A DNA stretch of 64,000 nt, from positions 493,985 to 557,984 of the forward strand of contig JAEVYT010000017.1 of NCBI GenBank assembly GCA_023392615.1, given 5' to 3'. This document shows positions 26,838 through 36,409 of the stretch, piece after piece. This stretch comes from Bacillota bacterium. Its GTDB lineage: Bacteria > Bacillota > Clostridia > Lachnospirales > Lachnospiraceae. Position 1 is the first letter of the stretch, and every line of letters starts with the position of its first letter. Both the position numbers and the translations under genes were made by a program. The notes beneath the pieces are model-generated. The model did not search any database. It saw only the letters and a program-made list of their open reading frames with translations, and was not told the DNA's origin.

Positions 26838-27362
26838 ATGAAACATTTAGAAGATTATGTTAGAAGCATTCCGGATTTCCCGGAGCCTGGTATTATATTT
26901 AGAGATGTAACCAGTGTATTACAAGATAAAGATGGATTAAAGATGGCGATTGATCAGATGCAGGAATTGTTGGACGGATTAGATTTTGATGTTGTGGTAG
27001 GTCCTGAATCAAGAGGTTTCATTTTTGGAGTACCGATTGCTTATAATTTAAATAAAGCATTTATTCCGATTCGTAAAAAAGGCAAATTACCTTGTGAGAC
27101 AATCTCTATGGATTATGACTTAGAATATGGCAAGGCAACAATCGAAATGCACAAGGATGCTATTAAGAAGGGTCAGAAAGTAGTTATTATCGATGACTTA
27201 ATAGCAACTGGCGGCACCATCGAAGCAATCACAAAATTGATTGAGTCTTTAGGTGGTGAAGTAGTTAAAATCGTATTCTTAATGGAATTAAAGGGATTAA
27301 ACGGTCGTGATAAGTTAACCGGTTATGATGTAGAAGCTGTAATTCAATATGAAGGAAAATAA
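26838..27362 (+). CDS. apt: Adenine phosphoribosyltransferase
   Basis: This 174-residue purine salvage enzyme makes AMP from adenine and PRPP. It has the N-terminal IPDFPEPGIIFRDVTSVL and the PRPP loop VVIIDDLIATGGTI. Length and sequence are standard. It precedes relA by 35 bp, an arrangement conserved widely in Firmicutes. Confidence 0.97.
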   Translation: MKHLEDYVRSIPDFPEPGIIFRDVTSVLQDKDGLKMAIDQMQELLDGLDFDVVVGPESRGFIFGVPIAYNLNKAFIPIRKKGKLPCETISMDYDLEYGKATIEMHKDAIKKGQKVVIIDDLIATGGTIEAITKLIESLGGEVVKIVFLMELKGLNGRDKLTGYDVEAVIQYEGK

Positions 27363-27397
27363 TCATTATCATTAACATAATGAAGGGTGGTGATATC

Positions 27398-29674
27398 ATG
27401 GAAGATAATATGGAGTTTTTTGACGACGCTCTGCTTACGCCTGCAACTACAGTACATGCGGATTTTACTGCGCCGGAGATTCTTTATAAGGAATTAATTG
27501 ATAAGATTAGAAGCTACCATCCTTCTGCAGATATCACGATGGTTGAAAAGGCTTACCACATTGCAGATAATGCACATAAGGAACAGCTTCGTAAATCAGG
27601 AGAACCCTATATTATTCACCCTCTCTGTGTTGCTAATATATTGGCTGAGTTAGAGCTGGATAAGGAGAGTATTGTAGCAGGTATCTTACATGATGTAGTA
27701 GAGGATACGGTACTGACTGCAGAAGAGATCTCAGAGATGTTCTCAGAAGAGGTAGCACTCTTAGTGGACGGTGTTACAAAATTGACCCAGTTAAATATGG
27801 ATAAGGTCGAGCAACAGGCAGAGAACCTTCGAAAGATGTTCTTGGCTATGGCAAAAGATATCCGTGTTATCCTGATCAAACTGGCCGATCGTCTTCATAA
27901 TATGAGAACCTTAAAGTTCGTTCCCCCCCATAAGCAAAAGGAAAAAGCGAGAGAGACAATGGATATCTACGCTCCAATTGCACAGAGATTAGGTATCAGT
28001 AAAATTAAGATAGAATTAGACGATTTATCGTTAAAATATTTGGAGCCGGAGGTTTACAAAGATTTGGCGGAGAAGATCTCTACCAAACGAAGTGAACGTC
28101 AATCATATATAGAAGGTATTGTGCAGGAAGTAAGAGACCATATCAATGAAGCGGGAATAGAAGCACAAGTAGATGGTCGAATCAAACATTTCTTTAGTAT
28201 CTATAAGAAGATGGTAAATCAGAATAAGACGTTAGAGCAGATTTATGATTTGTTCGCTGTTCGAATTATTGTAGATTCCTTAAAGGATTGTTATGCAGCC
28301 CTTGGTGTTATACATGAGATGTATAAGCCAATCCCAGGGCGATTTAAAGATTATATCGCAATGCCAAAGCCAAATATGTATCAGTCCCTTCATACTACAT
28401 TAATTGGTCCGAAGGGATCACCGTTTGAGATTCAAATTCGTACCTTTGATATGCATCGTACCGCTGAATACGGTATTGCTGCTCACTGGAAGTATAAAGA
28501 AGGTCAAGACGGACAAAGTGGTACAGCCAATTCAGAAGAAGAGAAGCTTACTTGGCTTCGTCAGGTTCTAGAATGGCAGAAGGACATGGCAGATAACAAG
28601 GAGTTTTTAAGCCTAATTAAGAATGACTTTGATTTATTTTCCGATAGTGTATATGCATTTACCCCAACAGGTGATGTAAAAACTTTGCCGGCAGGTTCTA
28701 ACCCTATTGACTTTGCTTTCAGTATTCATAGTGCGGTTGGTAATAAGATGGTTGGCGCAAGGGTAAATGGTAAGCTAGTTCCGATTGATTATGTGATTCA
28801 AAACGGTGATCGTATCGAGATTATTACCTCTCAGAATTCAAAGGGGCCTAGCAGAGACTGGCTTGCAATTGTCAAAAGTACTCAGGCGAAGAATAAGATT
28901 AACCAGTGGTTTAAAACAGAACTGAAGGAAGACAACATCACCAGAGGAAAAGAACTTATTATAGCATATTGCAAAGCGAAGAGTGTAGTGGTATCCGATA
29001 TCACGAAACCGGAGTTTACTTCAGTTGTAATGAGAAAATACGGTTTTAGAGATTGGGATTCGGTCCTTGCAGCTGTTGGCCACGGTGGTTTGAAGGAAGG
29101 CCAGATTGTTAACAAACTGGTTGAGGAATATAAGAAGAAGAATAAAAAAGAGATAACAGACGAGAATGTACTTGAGACAATTTCAAAAGAAAAGATTCCT
29201 ACGAAGAAATCCAAGAGCGGAATTGTTGTGGAAGGAATTCATGATGTAGCAGTTCGTTTTTCCAAATGCTGCAGTCCGGTTCCCGGTGATGAGATTGTTG
29301 GATTTGTTACCAGAGGAAGAGGAGTATCCATACATCGTACGGATTGTATTAATATAATTAATATCACCGAAGAGGATCGTGCACGTTTGATTGATGCAGA
29401 ATGGAACGTTACTGACGGTAAAAATCCGGATGGTGTGTATAGCGCAGAAATCAAAATCTATGCAAATAATCGTACCGGTGTGCTCGTCGATGTATCAAAA
29501 GTTCTTACCGAGAATAAGATTGATGTGACCTCAATGAATGTGCGTACCAGCAAACAAGGGACAGCGACCATTAGTGTAGGCTTTGAGATTAAAGGTAAGG
29601 ATCATTTGAACGAAATCATAGCAAAGATACGTAATGTTGAAAGTGTTCTGGATATAGAACGTACAGCAGGCTGA
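27398..29674 (+). CDS. relA: Bifunctional (p)ppGpp synthetase/hydrolase
   Basis: This 758-residue Rel protein controls the stringent response. Domains in order: HD hydrolase (residues ~40-190, with PYIIHPLCVA and GILHDVVEDT intact), synthetase (~235-350, with FFSIYKKM and PKPNMYQSLHTTLIGP), TGS (~395-455, VYAFTPTGDVKTLPAGS), a conserved Cys motif (KCCSPVPGDEIVGFVTRGRG) and a C-terminal ACT domain. Both activities look intact. The ATG at 27398 follows gggtggtg; another ATG lies 18 bases upstream without a ribosome site. Sits between apt and the MBL gene, as usual in Clostridia. Confidence 0.96.
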   Translation: MEDNMEFFDDALLTPATTVHADFTAPEILYKELIDKIRSYHPSADITMVEKAYHIADNAHKEQLRKSGEPYIIHPLCVANILAELELDKESIVAGILHDVVEDTVLTAEEISEMFSEEVALLVDGVTKLTQLNMDKVEQQAENLRKMFLAMAKDIRVILIKLADRLHNMRTLKFVPPHKQKEKARETMDIYAPIAQRLGISKIKIELDDLSLKYLEPEVYKDLAEKISTKRSERQSYIEGIVQEVRDHINEAGIEAQVDGRIKHFFSIYKKMVNQNKTLEQIYDLFAVRIIVDSLKDCYAALGVIHEMYKPIPGRFKDYIAMPKPNMYQSLHTTLIGPKGSPFEIQIRTFDMHRTAEYGIAAHWKYKEGQDGQSGTANSEEEKLTWLRQVLEWQKDMADNKEFLSLIKNDFDLFSDSVYAFTPTGDVKTLPAGSNPIDFAFSIHSAVGNKMVGARVNGKLVPIDYVIQNGDRIEIITSQNSKGPSRDWLAIVKSTQAKNKINQWFKTELKEDNITRGKELIIAYCKAKSVVVSDITKPEFTSVVMRKYGFRDWDSVLAAVGHGGLKEGQIVNKLVEEYKKKNKKEITDENVLETISKEKIPTKKSKSGIVVEGIHDVAVRFSKCCSPVPGDEIVGFVTRGRGVSIHRTDCINIINITEEDRARLIDAEWNVTDGKNPDGVYSAEIKIYANNRTGVLVDVSKVLTENKIDVTSMNVRTSKQGTATISVGFEIKGKDHLNEIIAKIRNVESVLDIERTAG

Positions 29675-29751
29675 TTTCTTGATGTAAATAAAATTCAATC
29701 ATATTATATGATTAATATGATCGAGATAAAGGTTTTAAATTGGAGGACAAT

Positions 29752-30402
29752 ATGGGCGATTTAAAGATGAAAACTCTAGTTCTTGGTATGGTACAGACGA
29801 ATACCTATGTGATTCGCAATGTACTCACCAAGGAAGCAATCGTTGTTGATCCTGCCGATCATGCTGAAAAAATATATGAGTATATTAAATCAAATGACCT
29901 CGTGTGCAAAGGTATCCTTCTCACACACGGTCATTTTGACCATATAATGGCGGCAAAAGAGTTGGCGGAATTAACACAGGTAAAAATTTATGCACACGAA
30001 GCAGAAGAGAAACTGTTAAGTACACCGAATATGAATGCATCTCCAAGTGCGGGAGTAAGTATAAGCTTAACTCCGGATGTGTTTTTAAAAGATCAGGAGG
30101 AATTCCTTCTTGCCGGTTTTGATATCAAAGTGATTCATACACCGGGACATACTGCTGGAGGAGCATGCTATTATTTTACGAAGCATAATGTATTAATCAG
30201 CGGTGACACATTATTCCATGAATGCATTGGGCGATCGGATCTTCCAACCGGTAACGGTAGAGTGCTAGTAGAATCAATTAAGCACAAATTATTAACTCTC
30301 GGTGATGATGTTGAGGTATATCCGGGTCATGGAATTCCCACCACTATCGGGCATGAGAAGGTACGCAACCCCTATTTGTCCGGCAATATATTCATTGATT
30401 AA
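29752..30402 (+). CDS. MBL-fold metallo-hydrolase, glyoxalase II-like
   Basis: This 216-residue metallo-beta-lactamase-fold hydrolase has the zinc motif LLTHGHFDHIM, later metal ligands in HTPGHTAGG and SGDTLF, and a last His in YPGHG. It belongs to the short YcbL/GloB-like group, which hydrolyses thioesters such as S-lactoyl conjugates. The ATG at 29752 follows ttggagg; an upstream TTG at 29740 is part of that site. It is conserved in this position after relA. Confidence 0.88.
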   Translation: MGDLKMKTLVLGMVQTNTYVIRNVLTKEAIVVDPADHAEKIYEYIKSNDLVCKGILLTHGHFDHIMAAKELAELTQVKIYAHEAEEKLLSTPNMNASPSAGVSISLTPDVFLKDQEEFLLAGFDIKVIHTPGHTAGGACYYFTKHNVLISGDTLFHECIGRSDLPTGNGRVLVESIKHKLLTLGDDVEVYPGHGIPTTIGHEKVRNPYLSGNIFID

Positions 30403-30462
30403 TGGGGATTAATTTACTTGGTTATTACAAGCATAATTGTAAGCTCAGGAATGAGGAAATAG

Positions 30463-31935
30463 ATGATAGAAATAATCATATCAGATAAAGCATATGAAAA
30501 TGACATTTATCCTTTGGTCAAGGCTTTTTATCCGAATAATACGGTAAAGGTATTAAAGGATAACGAGAGTCAAAATGTAACGGATACTGAGGATGTGTTA
30601 CTTATCAAGTGTAATTTTACTGAAGAAGGGTACACCATCAATTTATCCGATTATCAACATACGATGGAAAGATCCAAGCTCAATGATGGTGCACTCACTA
30701 AGTCACAGTATAAAAATGCGATGAAGCGTTTTCTATATGAAATACTTTCAGAGCATACATCCAGGCAATTACCTTGGGGGATATTAACCGGTATTCGCCC
30801 TACCAAGTTGGTATATGAGATGTTGGAACAAGGATTGACCGAGGATAATATATATCAACATATGACCAATGAGTACTATTGCTCTATGGAGAAGATTGAT
30901 ATGAGTATCCTGATTGCCAGGCGAGAGCGCAAACTCTTGAAGGAACTGGACTATAAGAACGGATATAGTCTCTATATTGGAATTCCATTTTGTCCAAGCA
31001 CCTGTTTATACTGTTCCTTTACTTCATATTCTATCGAGAAATTTTCGAATCTAGTAGAGGAATATCTGAATGCACTTGAACAAGAGATTGAATTTGCTTC
31101 TACTTGTTTTTCGAATAAGAAGTTAACAACAGTATATTTCGGAGGTGGAACACCAACCACGCTAACAGCAGATCAGCTAGACCATCTCATAGGTATTGTT
31201 AGAGAGAAATTTGATTTTACCCATGTGAAAGAGTTTTGTGTAGAAGCAGGAAGACCGGATAGTATCACAAGGGAAAAACTTCAGGTGTTAAAGAAATGGG
31301 GAGTTGACCGTATATCAATCAATCCACAAAGTATGCAGCAAAGAACCTTGGATTTGATTGGAAGACATCATACAGTGGATCAGGTTAAGGAAGCATTTGT
31401 GCTAGCTAGAGAAACCGGACATGATAATATAAATATGGATATCATCATTGGTTTACCCGGTGAAACAGAGCAGGATGTTGAAGATACACTGGATCAAATT
31501 GAGCAGATGAATCCTGAAAGCCTTACCGTTCATACGTTGGCGCTTAAGCGTGCGGCCAGATTGAATGTGGAAAAGGAAAGCTATGATAATATGAAGGCAT
31601 CCGGAGTAGCTAGGATGCTTGATGATACAATTAAATATGCCAAGGATAATGAGTATCTCCCATACTATCTCTACCGCCAAAAGAATATGGCAGAGAACCT
31701 AGAGAATATCGGATATTCAAGATATGGCAAAGAAGGTCTCTATAATATCTTGATTATGGAAGAAAAACAGACTATACTTGCACTGGGAGCGGGTGGAATG
31801 TCTAAATTCGTATTTCATGAGGAAAACCGGCTAGAGCGAGTGGATAATGTTAAAAGTGTGACGGATTATATCAATCGAATTGATGAGATGATCTTAAGGA
31901 AGCGTAAATTCATCTCGGAAAACCCAGGGATATGA
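30463..31935 (+). CDS. hemZ: HemZ-type coproporphyrinogen dehydrogenase-like radical SAM protein
   Basis: This 490-residue radical SAM enzyme is of the HemN/HemZ group. The N-terminal ~150 residues are specific to HemZ; the cluster motif CPSTCLYCSF follows at about residue 178-185, then FGGGTPT and GLPGETEQDVEDTL. Clostridial HemZ proteins are widespread even where haem synthesis is absent, so the true reaction is uncertain. The 3' end has been duplicated in tandem (see the repeat at 31898). It lies between the MBL gene and hisS. Confidence 0.88.
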   Translation: MIEIIISDKAYENDIYPLVKAFYPNNTVKVLKDNESQNVTDTEDVLLIKCNFTEEGYTINLSDYQHTMERSKLNDGALTKSQYKNAMKRFLYEILSEHTSRQLPWGILTGIRPTKLVYEMLEQGLTEDNIYQHMTNEYYCSMEKIDMSILIARRERKLLKELDYKNGYSLYIGIPFCPSTCLYCSFTSYSIEKFSNLVEEYLNALEQEIEFASTCFSNKKLTTVYFGGGTPTTLTADQLDHLIGIVREKFDFTHVKEFCVEAGRPDSITREKLQVLKKWGVDRISINPQSMQQRTLDLIGRHHTVDQVKEAFVLARETGHDNINMDIIIGLPGETEQDVEDTLDQIEQMNPESLTVHTLALKRAARLNVEKESYDNMKASGVARMLDDTIKYAKDNEYLPYYLYRQKNMAENLENIGYSRYGKEGLYNILIMEEKQTILALGAGGMSKFVFHEENRLERVDNVKSVTDYINRIDEMILRKRKFISENPGI

Positions 31936-31983
31936 ACGCATCCTCGGAAGCGCAAATTCATCTCAGAAAACCCAGGGATATAA
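31898..31983 (+). repeat. Tandem duplication of the hemZ 3' end
   Basis: A 38-bp segment covering the last codons and stop of hemZ (31898-31935) is repeated at 31946-31983, 48 bp on, with three differences (gta/gca, cgg/cag, tga/taa). The second copy is non-coding and lies just before the hisS ribosome site. Confidence 0.92.
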
Positions 31984-32014
31984 ATAAATATTCATAAAAG
32001 AACGGAGGACTACA

Positions 32015-33259
32015 ATGATTACTCAAAGACCAAAAGGGACGCAGGACTGGTACGGGTCAAACATGCACAAACGTACCGTGATTGAAGCAATCGCAAGAAA
32101 AATATGTAAGGCTTATAATATAAAGGAGATTATAACTCCTGTATTTGAACATACGGTATTATTCCAAAGAGGTGTCGGTGAGACAACTGATGTGGTTCAA
32201 AAAGAAATGTATACCTTCGAGGATAAGGGTAACCGTAGTGTTACATTAAAGCCGGAGGGTACAGCAGGTGCGGTTCGTGCTTATCTAGAGAACAGCCTTT
32301 ATTCCGAGAGCCAGCCAACGAAGATATTCTACTTTACACAGGCGTTCCGTTATGAGAAGCCACAGAGCGGACGTCTTCGTCAACATCACCAGTTCGGTAT
32401 TGAGTTCTTTGGTTCCTCCAGCCCGTTAGCTGAGGTGGAGTTAATTACACTTTTAACTGAATTCATGAAAGAACTGGGCATGAAGGGTGCAAAGCTTCAT
32501 ATTAACAGCATTGGATGTGGCAACTGCCGTAAAACCTATAATGAAGCACTATTAGCTTATCTTAAGCAGCATGAAGAGGAACTATGTCCTACCTGCCGTG
32601 AGAGAATGTTAAAAAATCCATTACGTGTAATTGATTGTAAGGTGCCGACCTGTAAGGAGATTGTTAAGGATGCTCCTAGAACGATCGAATATCTGGATGA
32701 CGAATGTAAGAATCATTTTGAAGAGCTTCAAAAACTTCTAACTGAACTGAATATCCCATATGAAATCGATACCGGTATTGTACGCGGTCTGGATTATTAT
32801 ACAAAAACAGTATTTGAATTTGTAAATGCGGAAGGCTTTACCCTATGTGGCGGTGGTAGATATGATAACCTGATTCATGAAATTGATGAGAAACAGGATA
32901 TCCCTGCGGTTGGATTTGGTTTCGGTATTGAACGAATTATCAATGAGCTGGCAGCAGAAGGAGTGGAGTTAGAAGCGGAGCCTGCAGTAGAATTATATGT
33001 TGGAATTCTCGGACAGGAAGCAAAGGCATCTGCTTATCAACTCGTAAAGCAGCTCCGTGGCAAGGGCGTTGTTGTTGAGACGGATTACATGGATCGTAGC
33101 GTAAAGGCTCAGATGAAGTATGCAAATAAAATTGGAGCAAAGAATACTGTTATCATCGGAGCGGATGAGCTTTCCAATAATAAGGCCAGAGTGAAGAACA
33201 TGGAAACAGGTGATCAAACTGAAGTAGCACTTGATAAGATTGCGGATCTGTTTTTATAA
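32015..33259 (+). CDS. hisS: Histidyl-tRNA synthetase
   Basis: This 414-residue class II synthetase has PKGTQDWYG at the N-terminus, motif 2 (RYEKPQSGRLRQHHQFG), the histidine-specific GLDYYTKTVFEF and a C-terminal anticodon-binding domain. The insertion domain carries several Cys (CGNCRK, CPTCRERM, CKVPTCKE) that could bind zinc; similar cysteines occur in clostridial HisRS proteins. No T-box lies in the short (79-bp) upstream gap. An aacggagg site precedes the ATG. Confidence 0.97.
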   Translation: MITQRPKGTQDWYGSNMHKRTVIEAIARKICKAYNIKEIITPVFEHTVLFQRGVGETTDVVQKEMYTFEDKGNRSVTLKPEGTAGAVRAYLENSLYSESQPTKIFYFTQAFRYEKPQSGRLRQHHQFGIEFFGSSSPLAEVELITLLTEFMKELGMKGAKLHINSIGCGNCRKTYNEALLAYLKQHEEELCPTCRERMLKNPLRVIDCKVPTCKEIVKDAPRTIEYLDDECKNHFEELQKLLTELNIPYEIDTGIVRGLDYYTKTVFEFVNAEGFTLCGGGRYDNLIHEIDEKQDIPAVGFGFGIERIINELAAEGVELEAEPAVELYVGILGQEAKASAYQLVKQLRGKGVVVETDYMDRSVKAQMKYANKIGAKNTVIIGADELSNNKARVKNMETGDQTEVALDKIADLFL

Positions 33260-33565
33260 AAATGATTTTGTAAGATTGATTTTATAGAATGATTATGATG
33301 GAACAAGGAAGGTATGAATTTCTGGATCTTAAAATAATTATCATCAGCTTTATTGATGTTAATGTGATAGATTAAGGAAAATCATACGGGACTTGTTCTT
33401 TTCATATCATTTAGTTAGATATACTAGCAGATCAGAAGAACGGCGTGACCTATAGGAAGATGAGTCTTTGTCACATAAATAGGTTTCCATAATTGCATTT
33501 TCTATAATCTGTGATAAAATGATTTTAAATTATTAAAAGGATATATCTATGAAGGAGGAGCTACA
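33260..33565 (+). other. hisS-Dabb intergenic region
   Basis: In this 306-bp gap, a small CATCA/TGATG hairpin near 33342-33358 lacks a T-tract, and a promoter for the next gene lies at 33493-33520. No open frame with a ribosome site and no clear hisS terminator was seen. Confidence 0.4.
33493..33520 (+). promoter_or_regulatory. Promoter of the Dabb gene
   Basis: -35 TTGCAT (33493-33498), 16-bp spacer, -10 TAAAAT (33515-33520). Confidence 0.5.
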
Positions 33566-33871
33566 ATGATAAAACATATAATCGGATGGGATTTTGGTGA
33601 TGGTTTTTCTGCTGAGGAAAACTTAAAGCATGTAGAAAATATGAAAAGAGAATTAGAGAATTTAATAAATCAAATAGAAGGCATTATATCGATACAGGTA
33701 TCCTATAATCAGGTGGATACGTCGGATTGTGAAATTACCTTGGATAGTACCTTTGAAAATGAAGAGGCACTAAAGGCTTATACCATTCATCCTGCTCATG
33801 TAAAAGTTGCTACGGAATTTGTAAGACCATTTGTGAAAAATCGACGTTGTTTTGATTATGTAATTGATTAA
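33566..33871 (+). CDS. Dabb family (stress-responsive alpha/beta-barrel) protein
   Basis: This 101-residue single-domain protein begins MIKHIIGWDF and has VSYNQVDTSDCEITLDSTF and ALKAYTIHPAHVKVATEFVRP, the pattern of Dabb proteins, which form dimeric ferredoxin-like barrels. The reaction, if any, is unknown. It has its own promoter and a strong aaggagg site, between hisS and aspS. Confidence 0.88.
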   Translation: MIKHIIGWDFGDGFSAEENLKHVENMKRELENLINQIEGIISIQVSYNQVDTSDCEITLDSTFENEEALKAYTIHPAHVKVATEFVRPFVKNRRCFDYVID

Positions 33872-34056
33872 TGATTGTTGATGACCAAAATTAGTAGAGT
33901 AGAGCTCGATTTTTATTGAGTTGTGTGCAAAAACTATGGACAGAAAGTGCAAAATGGCTTAGAATAATGAATAATGTGCGTTTTTGACACTCGGATGATT
34001 GAAAACGAGATTTTGAGAAATGCTAAGGATTAGCAGATAAAAGGAGATATGTAGAC

Positions 34057-35847
34057 ATGGCTGAATCTATGAAGGGCTTGCAGAGAAGTCACAGATGTAC
34101 TGAAGTATCCAATCAAAATATTGGTGAGTCAGTTACAGTGATGGGCTGGGTTCAAAAGAGCAGAAATAAAGGTGGTATCATCTTTGTAGATATGAGAGAT
34201 CGTTCCGGTTTGCTTCAACTTATTTTTGAAGAAAGTGATTGTGGCAGTGTGAACTTTGAGAAGGCGGAGAAGTTAAGAAGTGAATTTGTTATCGCTGTTG
34301 TGGGTGATGTTGTTGCACGTACTGGTGCAGTGAACGAAAATCTTGCCACCGGTGATATTGAAATCAGAGCGAAGGAGCTTCGTATTCTTTCTGAGGCGGA
34401 TACACCTCCTTTTCCAATCGAAGAGAATTCAAAGACAAAAGAAGAATTACGATTAAAATATCGTTATCTGGATTTAAGAAGACCGGATCTTCAACAGAAT
34501 ATTATATTACGTAGTAAGGTGGCAAATGTTGCACGACAATTCTTAGATCAAGAAGGTTTCTTAGAGATTGAAACACCGATGTTAACGAAGAGTACACCAG
34601 AGGGTGCAAGGGATTATCTTGTTCCTAGCCGTGTACACCCCGGTAATTTCTATGCATTGCCACAGTCACCTCAGTTATTTAAACAGCTGCTTATGTGCTC
34701 TGGTTATGATCGCTATTTCCAAATTGTTAAGTGTTTCCGTGATGAGGATCTTCGCGCTGACAGACAGCCGGAATTTACTCAGATCGATATGGAGTTATCC
34801 TTTGTGGATGTAGATGATGTTATCAGTGTAAATGAACGTTTGCTGCATAAGATGTTTAAAGAGGCAATTGGGATTGATATCCCATTACCGATTCAGAGAA
34901 TGCCATATGCAGAGGCAATGGAACGCTTTGGTTCCGATAAACCGGATATCCGTTTTGGATTAGAGCTTAAGAATGTATCCGAAGTGGTGAAAGATTGCGG
35001 TTTCAGTGTATTTACTGGTGCTTTACAGAATGGCGGATCTGTCCGTGGCATCAATGCTGAGGGACAGGCAGACATGCCGAGAAAGAAGATTGATGCACTT
35101 GTTGCTTTTGCAAAGGATTATGGTGCAAAGGGTCTTGCTTATCTTGCAATTGATACTGAGGGAGCTTACAAATCCTCATTTGCAAAGTTCATGACTGAGG
35201 ATGAATTGAAGCAGTTGGTAGATGCGATGAATGGTAAACCGGGAGATCTTCTGTTGTTTGCAGCAGATGAAGAGGATACTGTATTTGCAGTACTTGGTGC
35301 ATTACGTCTGGAGATTGCTAAAAACCTTGGTTTATTAGATAAGGGTGATTATAAGTTCCTTTGGGTTACGGAATTCCCTCTCCTTGAGTACTCCAAAGAA
35401 GATGATAGATTCTATGCAAAGCATCATCCATTTACAATGCCGATGGAAGAGGATATTCCTTTCCTTGACAGCGATCCTGGTAGAGTAAGAGCAAAGGCAT
35501 ATGATATTACCTTAAATGGTACTGAAATCGGTGGAGGTTCCGTGAGAATATTCCAAAGTGATGTACAGGAGAAGATGTTTGAAGTTCTCGGTTTTACAAA
35601 GGAATCCGCTTACGAACAGTTTGGCTTCCTTCTGAATGCCTTCAAATATGGTGTTCCACCTCACGCTGGTCTAGCTTATGGTTTGGATCGTTTGATTATG
35701 TTGATGGCACAGGAAGATAGTATCAGAGACGTTATTGCCTTCCCTAAGGTAAAGGATGCATCCTGTTTGATGACTAACGCACCGGACGTTGTAGAGCAAA
35801 AGCAATTGGTTGAGCTAGGTATCGAGATTTCAAAAGAGGAGAATTAG
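34057..35847 (+). CDS. aspS: Aspartyl-tRNA synthetase
   Basis: This 596-residue bacterial-type class IIb synthetase has an N-terminal OB-fold anticodon domain (about 15-110), the catalytic core with motif 2 (FRDEDLRADRQPEFTQID), a GAD insertion domain (about 290-420) and motif 3 (GLAYGLDRLIML). Length is normal. An aaaggag site precedes the ATG. A DUF1294 gene follows after 3 bp. Confidence 0.97.
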   Translation: MAESMKGLQRSHRCTEVSNQNIGESVTVMGWVQKSRNKGGIIFVDMRDRSGLLQLIFEESDCGSVNFEKAEKLRSEFVIAVVGDVVARTGAVNENLATGDIEIRAKELRILSEADTPPFPIEENSKTKEELRLKYRYLDLRRPDLQQNIILRSKVANVARQFLDQEGFLEIETPMLTKSTPEGARDYLVPSRVHPGNFYALPQSPQLFKQLLMCSGYDRYFQIVKCFRDEDLRADRQPEFTQIDMELSFVDVDDVISVNERLLHKMFKEAIGIDIPLPIQRMPYAEAMERFGSDKPDIRFGLELKNVSEVVKDCGFSVFTGALQNGGSVRGINAEGQADMPRKKIDALVAFAKDYGAKGLAYLAIDTEGAYKSSFAKFMTEDELKQLVDAMNGKPGDLLLFAADEEDTVFAVLGALRLEIAKNLGLLDKGDYKFLWVTEFPLLEYSKEDDRFYAKHHPFTMPMEEDIPFLDSDPGRVRAKAYDITLNGTEIGGGSVRIFQSDVQEKMFEVLGFTKESAYEQFGFLLNAFKYGVPPHAGLAYGLDRLIMLMAQEDSIRDVIAFPKVKDASCLMTNAPDVVEQKQLVELGIEISKEEN

Positions 35848-35850
35848 ACC

Positions 35851-36120
35851 TTGGCTATGATTGAATATGTAGTAGTAGGTTATATCACAGTTTTGAGTAT
35901 GATCGGTTATGTACTCATGGGAGTGGATAAGAATAGAGCTAGAAAAAAGGCTTGGAGAATCCCTGAGAGTACATTGCTTGGGGTTGCTTTGGTGGGTGGT
36001 GGTATCGGATGCTTTCTGGGCATGCATACGTTCCGGCACAAGACAAGGCATAAAAAATTTACCATCCTGTTGCCGCTTACAGCGGTTGTATATCTTACAC
36101 TCATATTACAAATAATTTAA
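35851..36120 (+). CDS. DUF1294 family small membrane protein
   Basis: This is an 89-residue protein with an N-terminal membrane helix (VVVGYITVLSMIGYVLMG), the conserved DKNRARKKAWRIPESTLL, a glycine-rich stretch (GGGIGCFLGM), HKTRHKKF and a final membrane helix. This is the whole DUF1294 pattern. It starts at TTG (or ATG at 35857), just after the aspS stop, so the two are coupled. Function unknown. Confidence 0.85.
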   Translation: MAMIEYVVVGYITVLSMIGYVLMGVDKNRARKKAWRIPESTLLGVALVGGGIGCFLGMHTFRHKTRHKKFTILLPLTAVVYLTLILQII

Positions 36121-36134
36121 TATTTTAAAAATAA

Positions 36135-36189
36135 AAGCCACTTAATCGGCAAACTCCTAAGGGAGAGTATCGATTGAGTGGCTTCTTTT
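36135..36189 (+). terminator. aspS-DUF1294 terminator
   Basis: AAGCCACTTAATCG (36135-36148) pairs with CGATTGAGTGGCTT (36171-36184), one wobble pair, followed by ctttt. Confidence 0.88.
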
Positions 36190-36311
36190 GTTTGATTAAT
36201 TAAACCAAGAAACGACATGATGTGACAAATGCAAAGTGAGTATGTTTGTGCAAAATATATAATTATAATATGGAATGTTCGATAAAGATACAATTATAGC
36301 ATAAGCATATA

Positions 36312-36340
36312 TTGACAAATTGTGTTTAAATTGGTAATAT
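36312..36340 (+). promoter_or_regulatory. Promoter of the aryl-acid operon
   Basis: -35 TTGACA (36312-36317), 17-bp spacer, -10 TAATAT (36335-36340). Transcription would start near 36347. Confidence 0.75.
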
Positions 36341-36380
36341 TGCTTTAAAGTGCCGATGCTTTAAAGTGATAAAGTATCGG
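36341..36380. promoter_or_regulatory. Candidate operator: two TGCTTTAAAGTG direct repeats and a hairpin
   Basis: The 12-bp sequence TGCTTTAAAGTG occurs at 36341-36352 and 36357-36368, 16 bp apart, each containing the palindrome CTTTAAAG. The second overlaps an inverted repeat CCGATGCTTT/AAAGTATCGG (36353-36362 and 36371-36380). All lie at the predicted transcription start. Confidence 0.55.
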
Positions 36381-36409
36381 AAATATAGAATTGAGGAGAA
36401 ACAAAATCG

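Noticed and set aside
31936..34056. T-box leaders before hisS or aspS
   Set aside because: The gaps are short (79 and 185 bp) and show no T-box core sequence or antiterminator/terminator pair.
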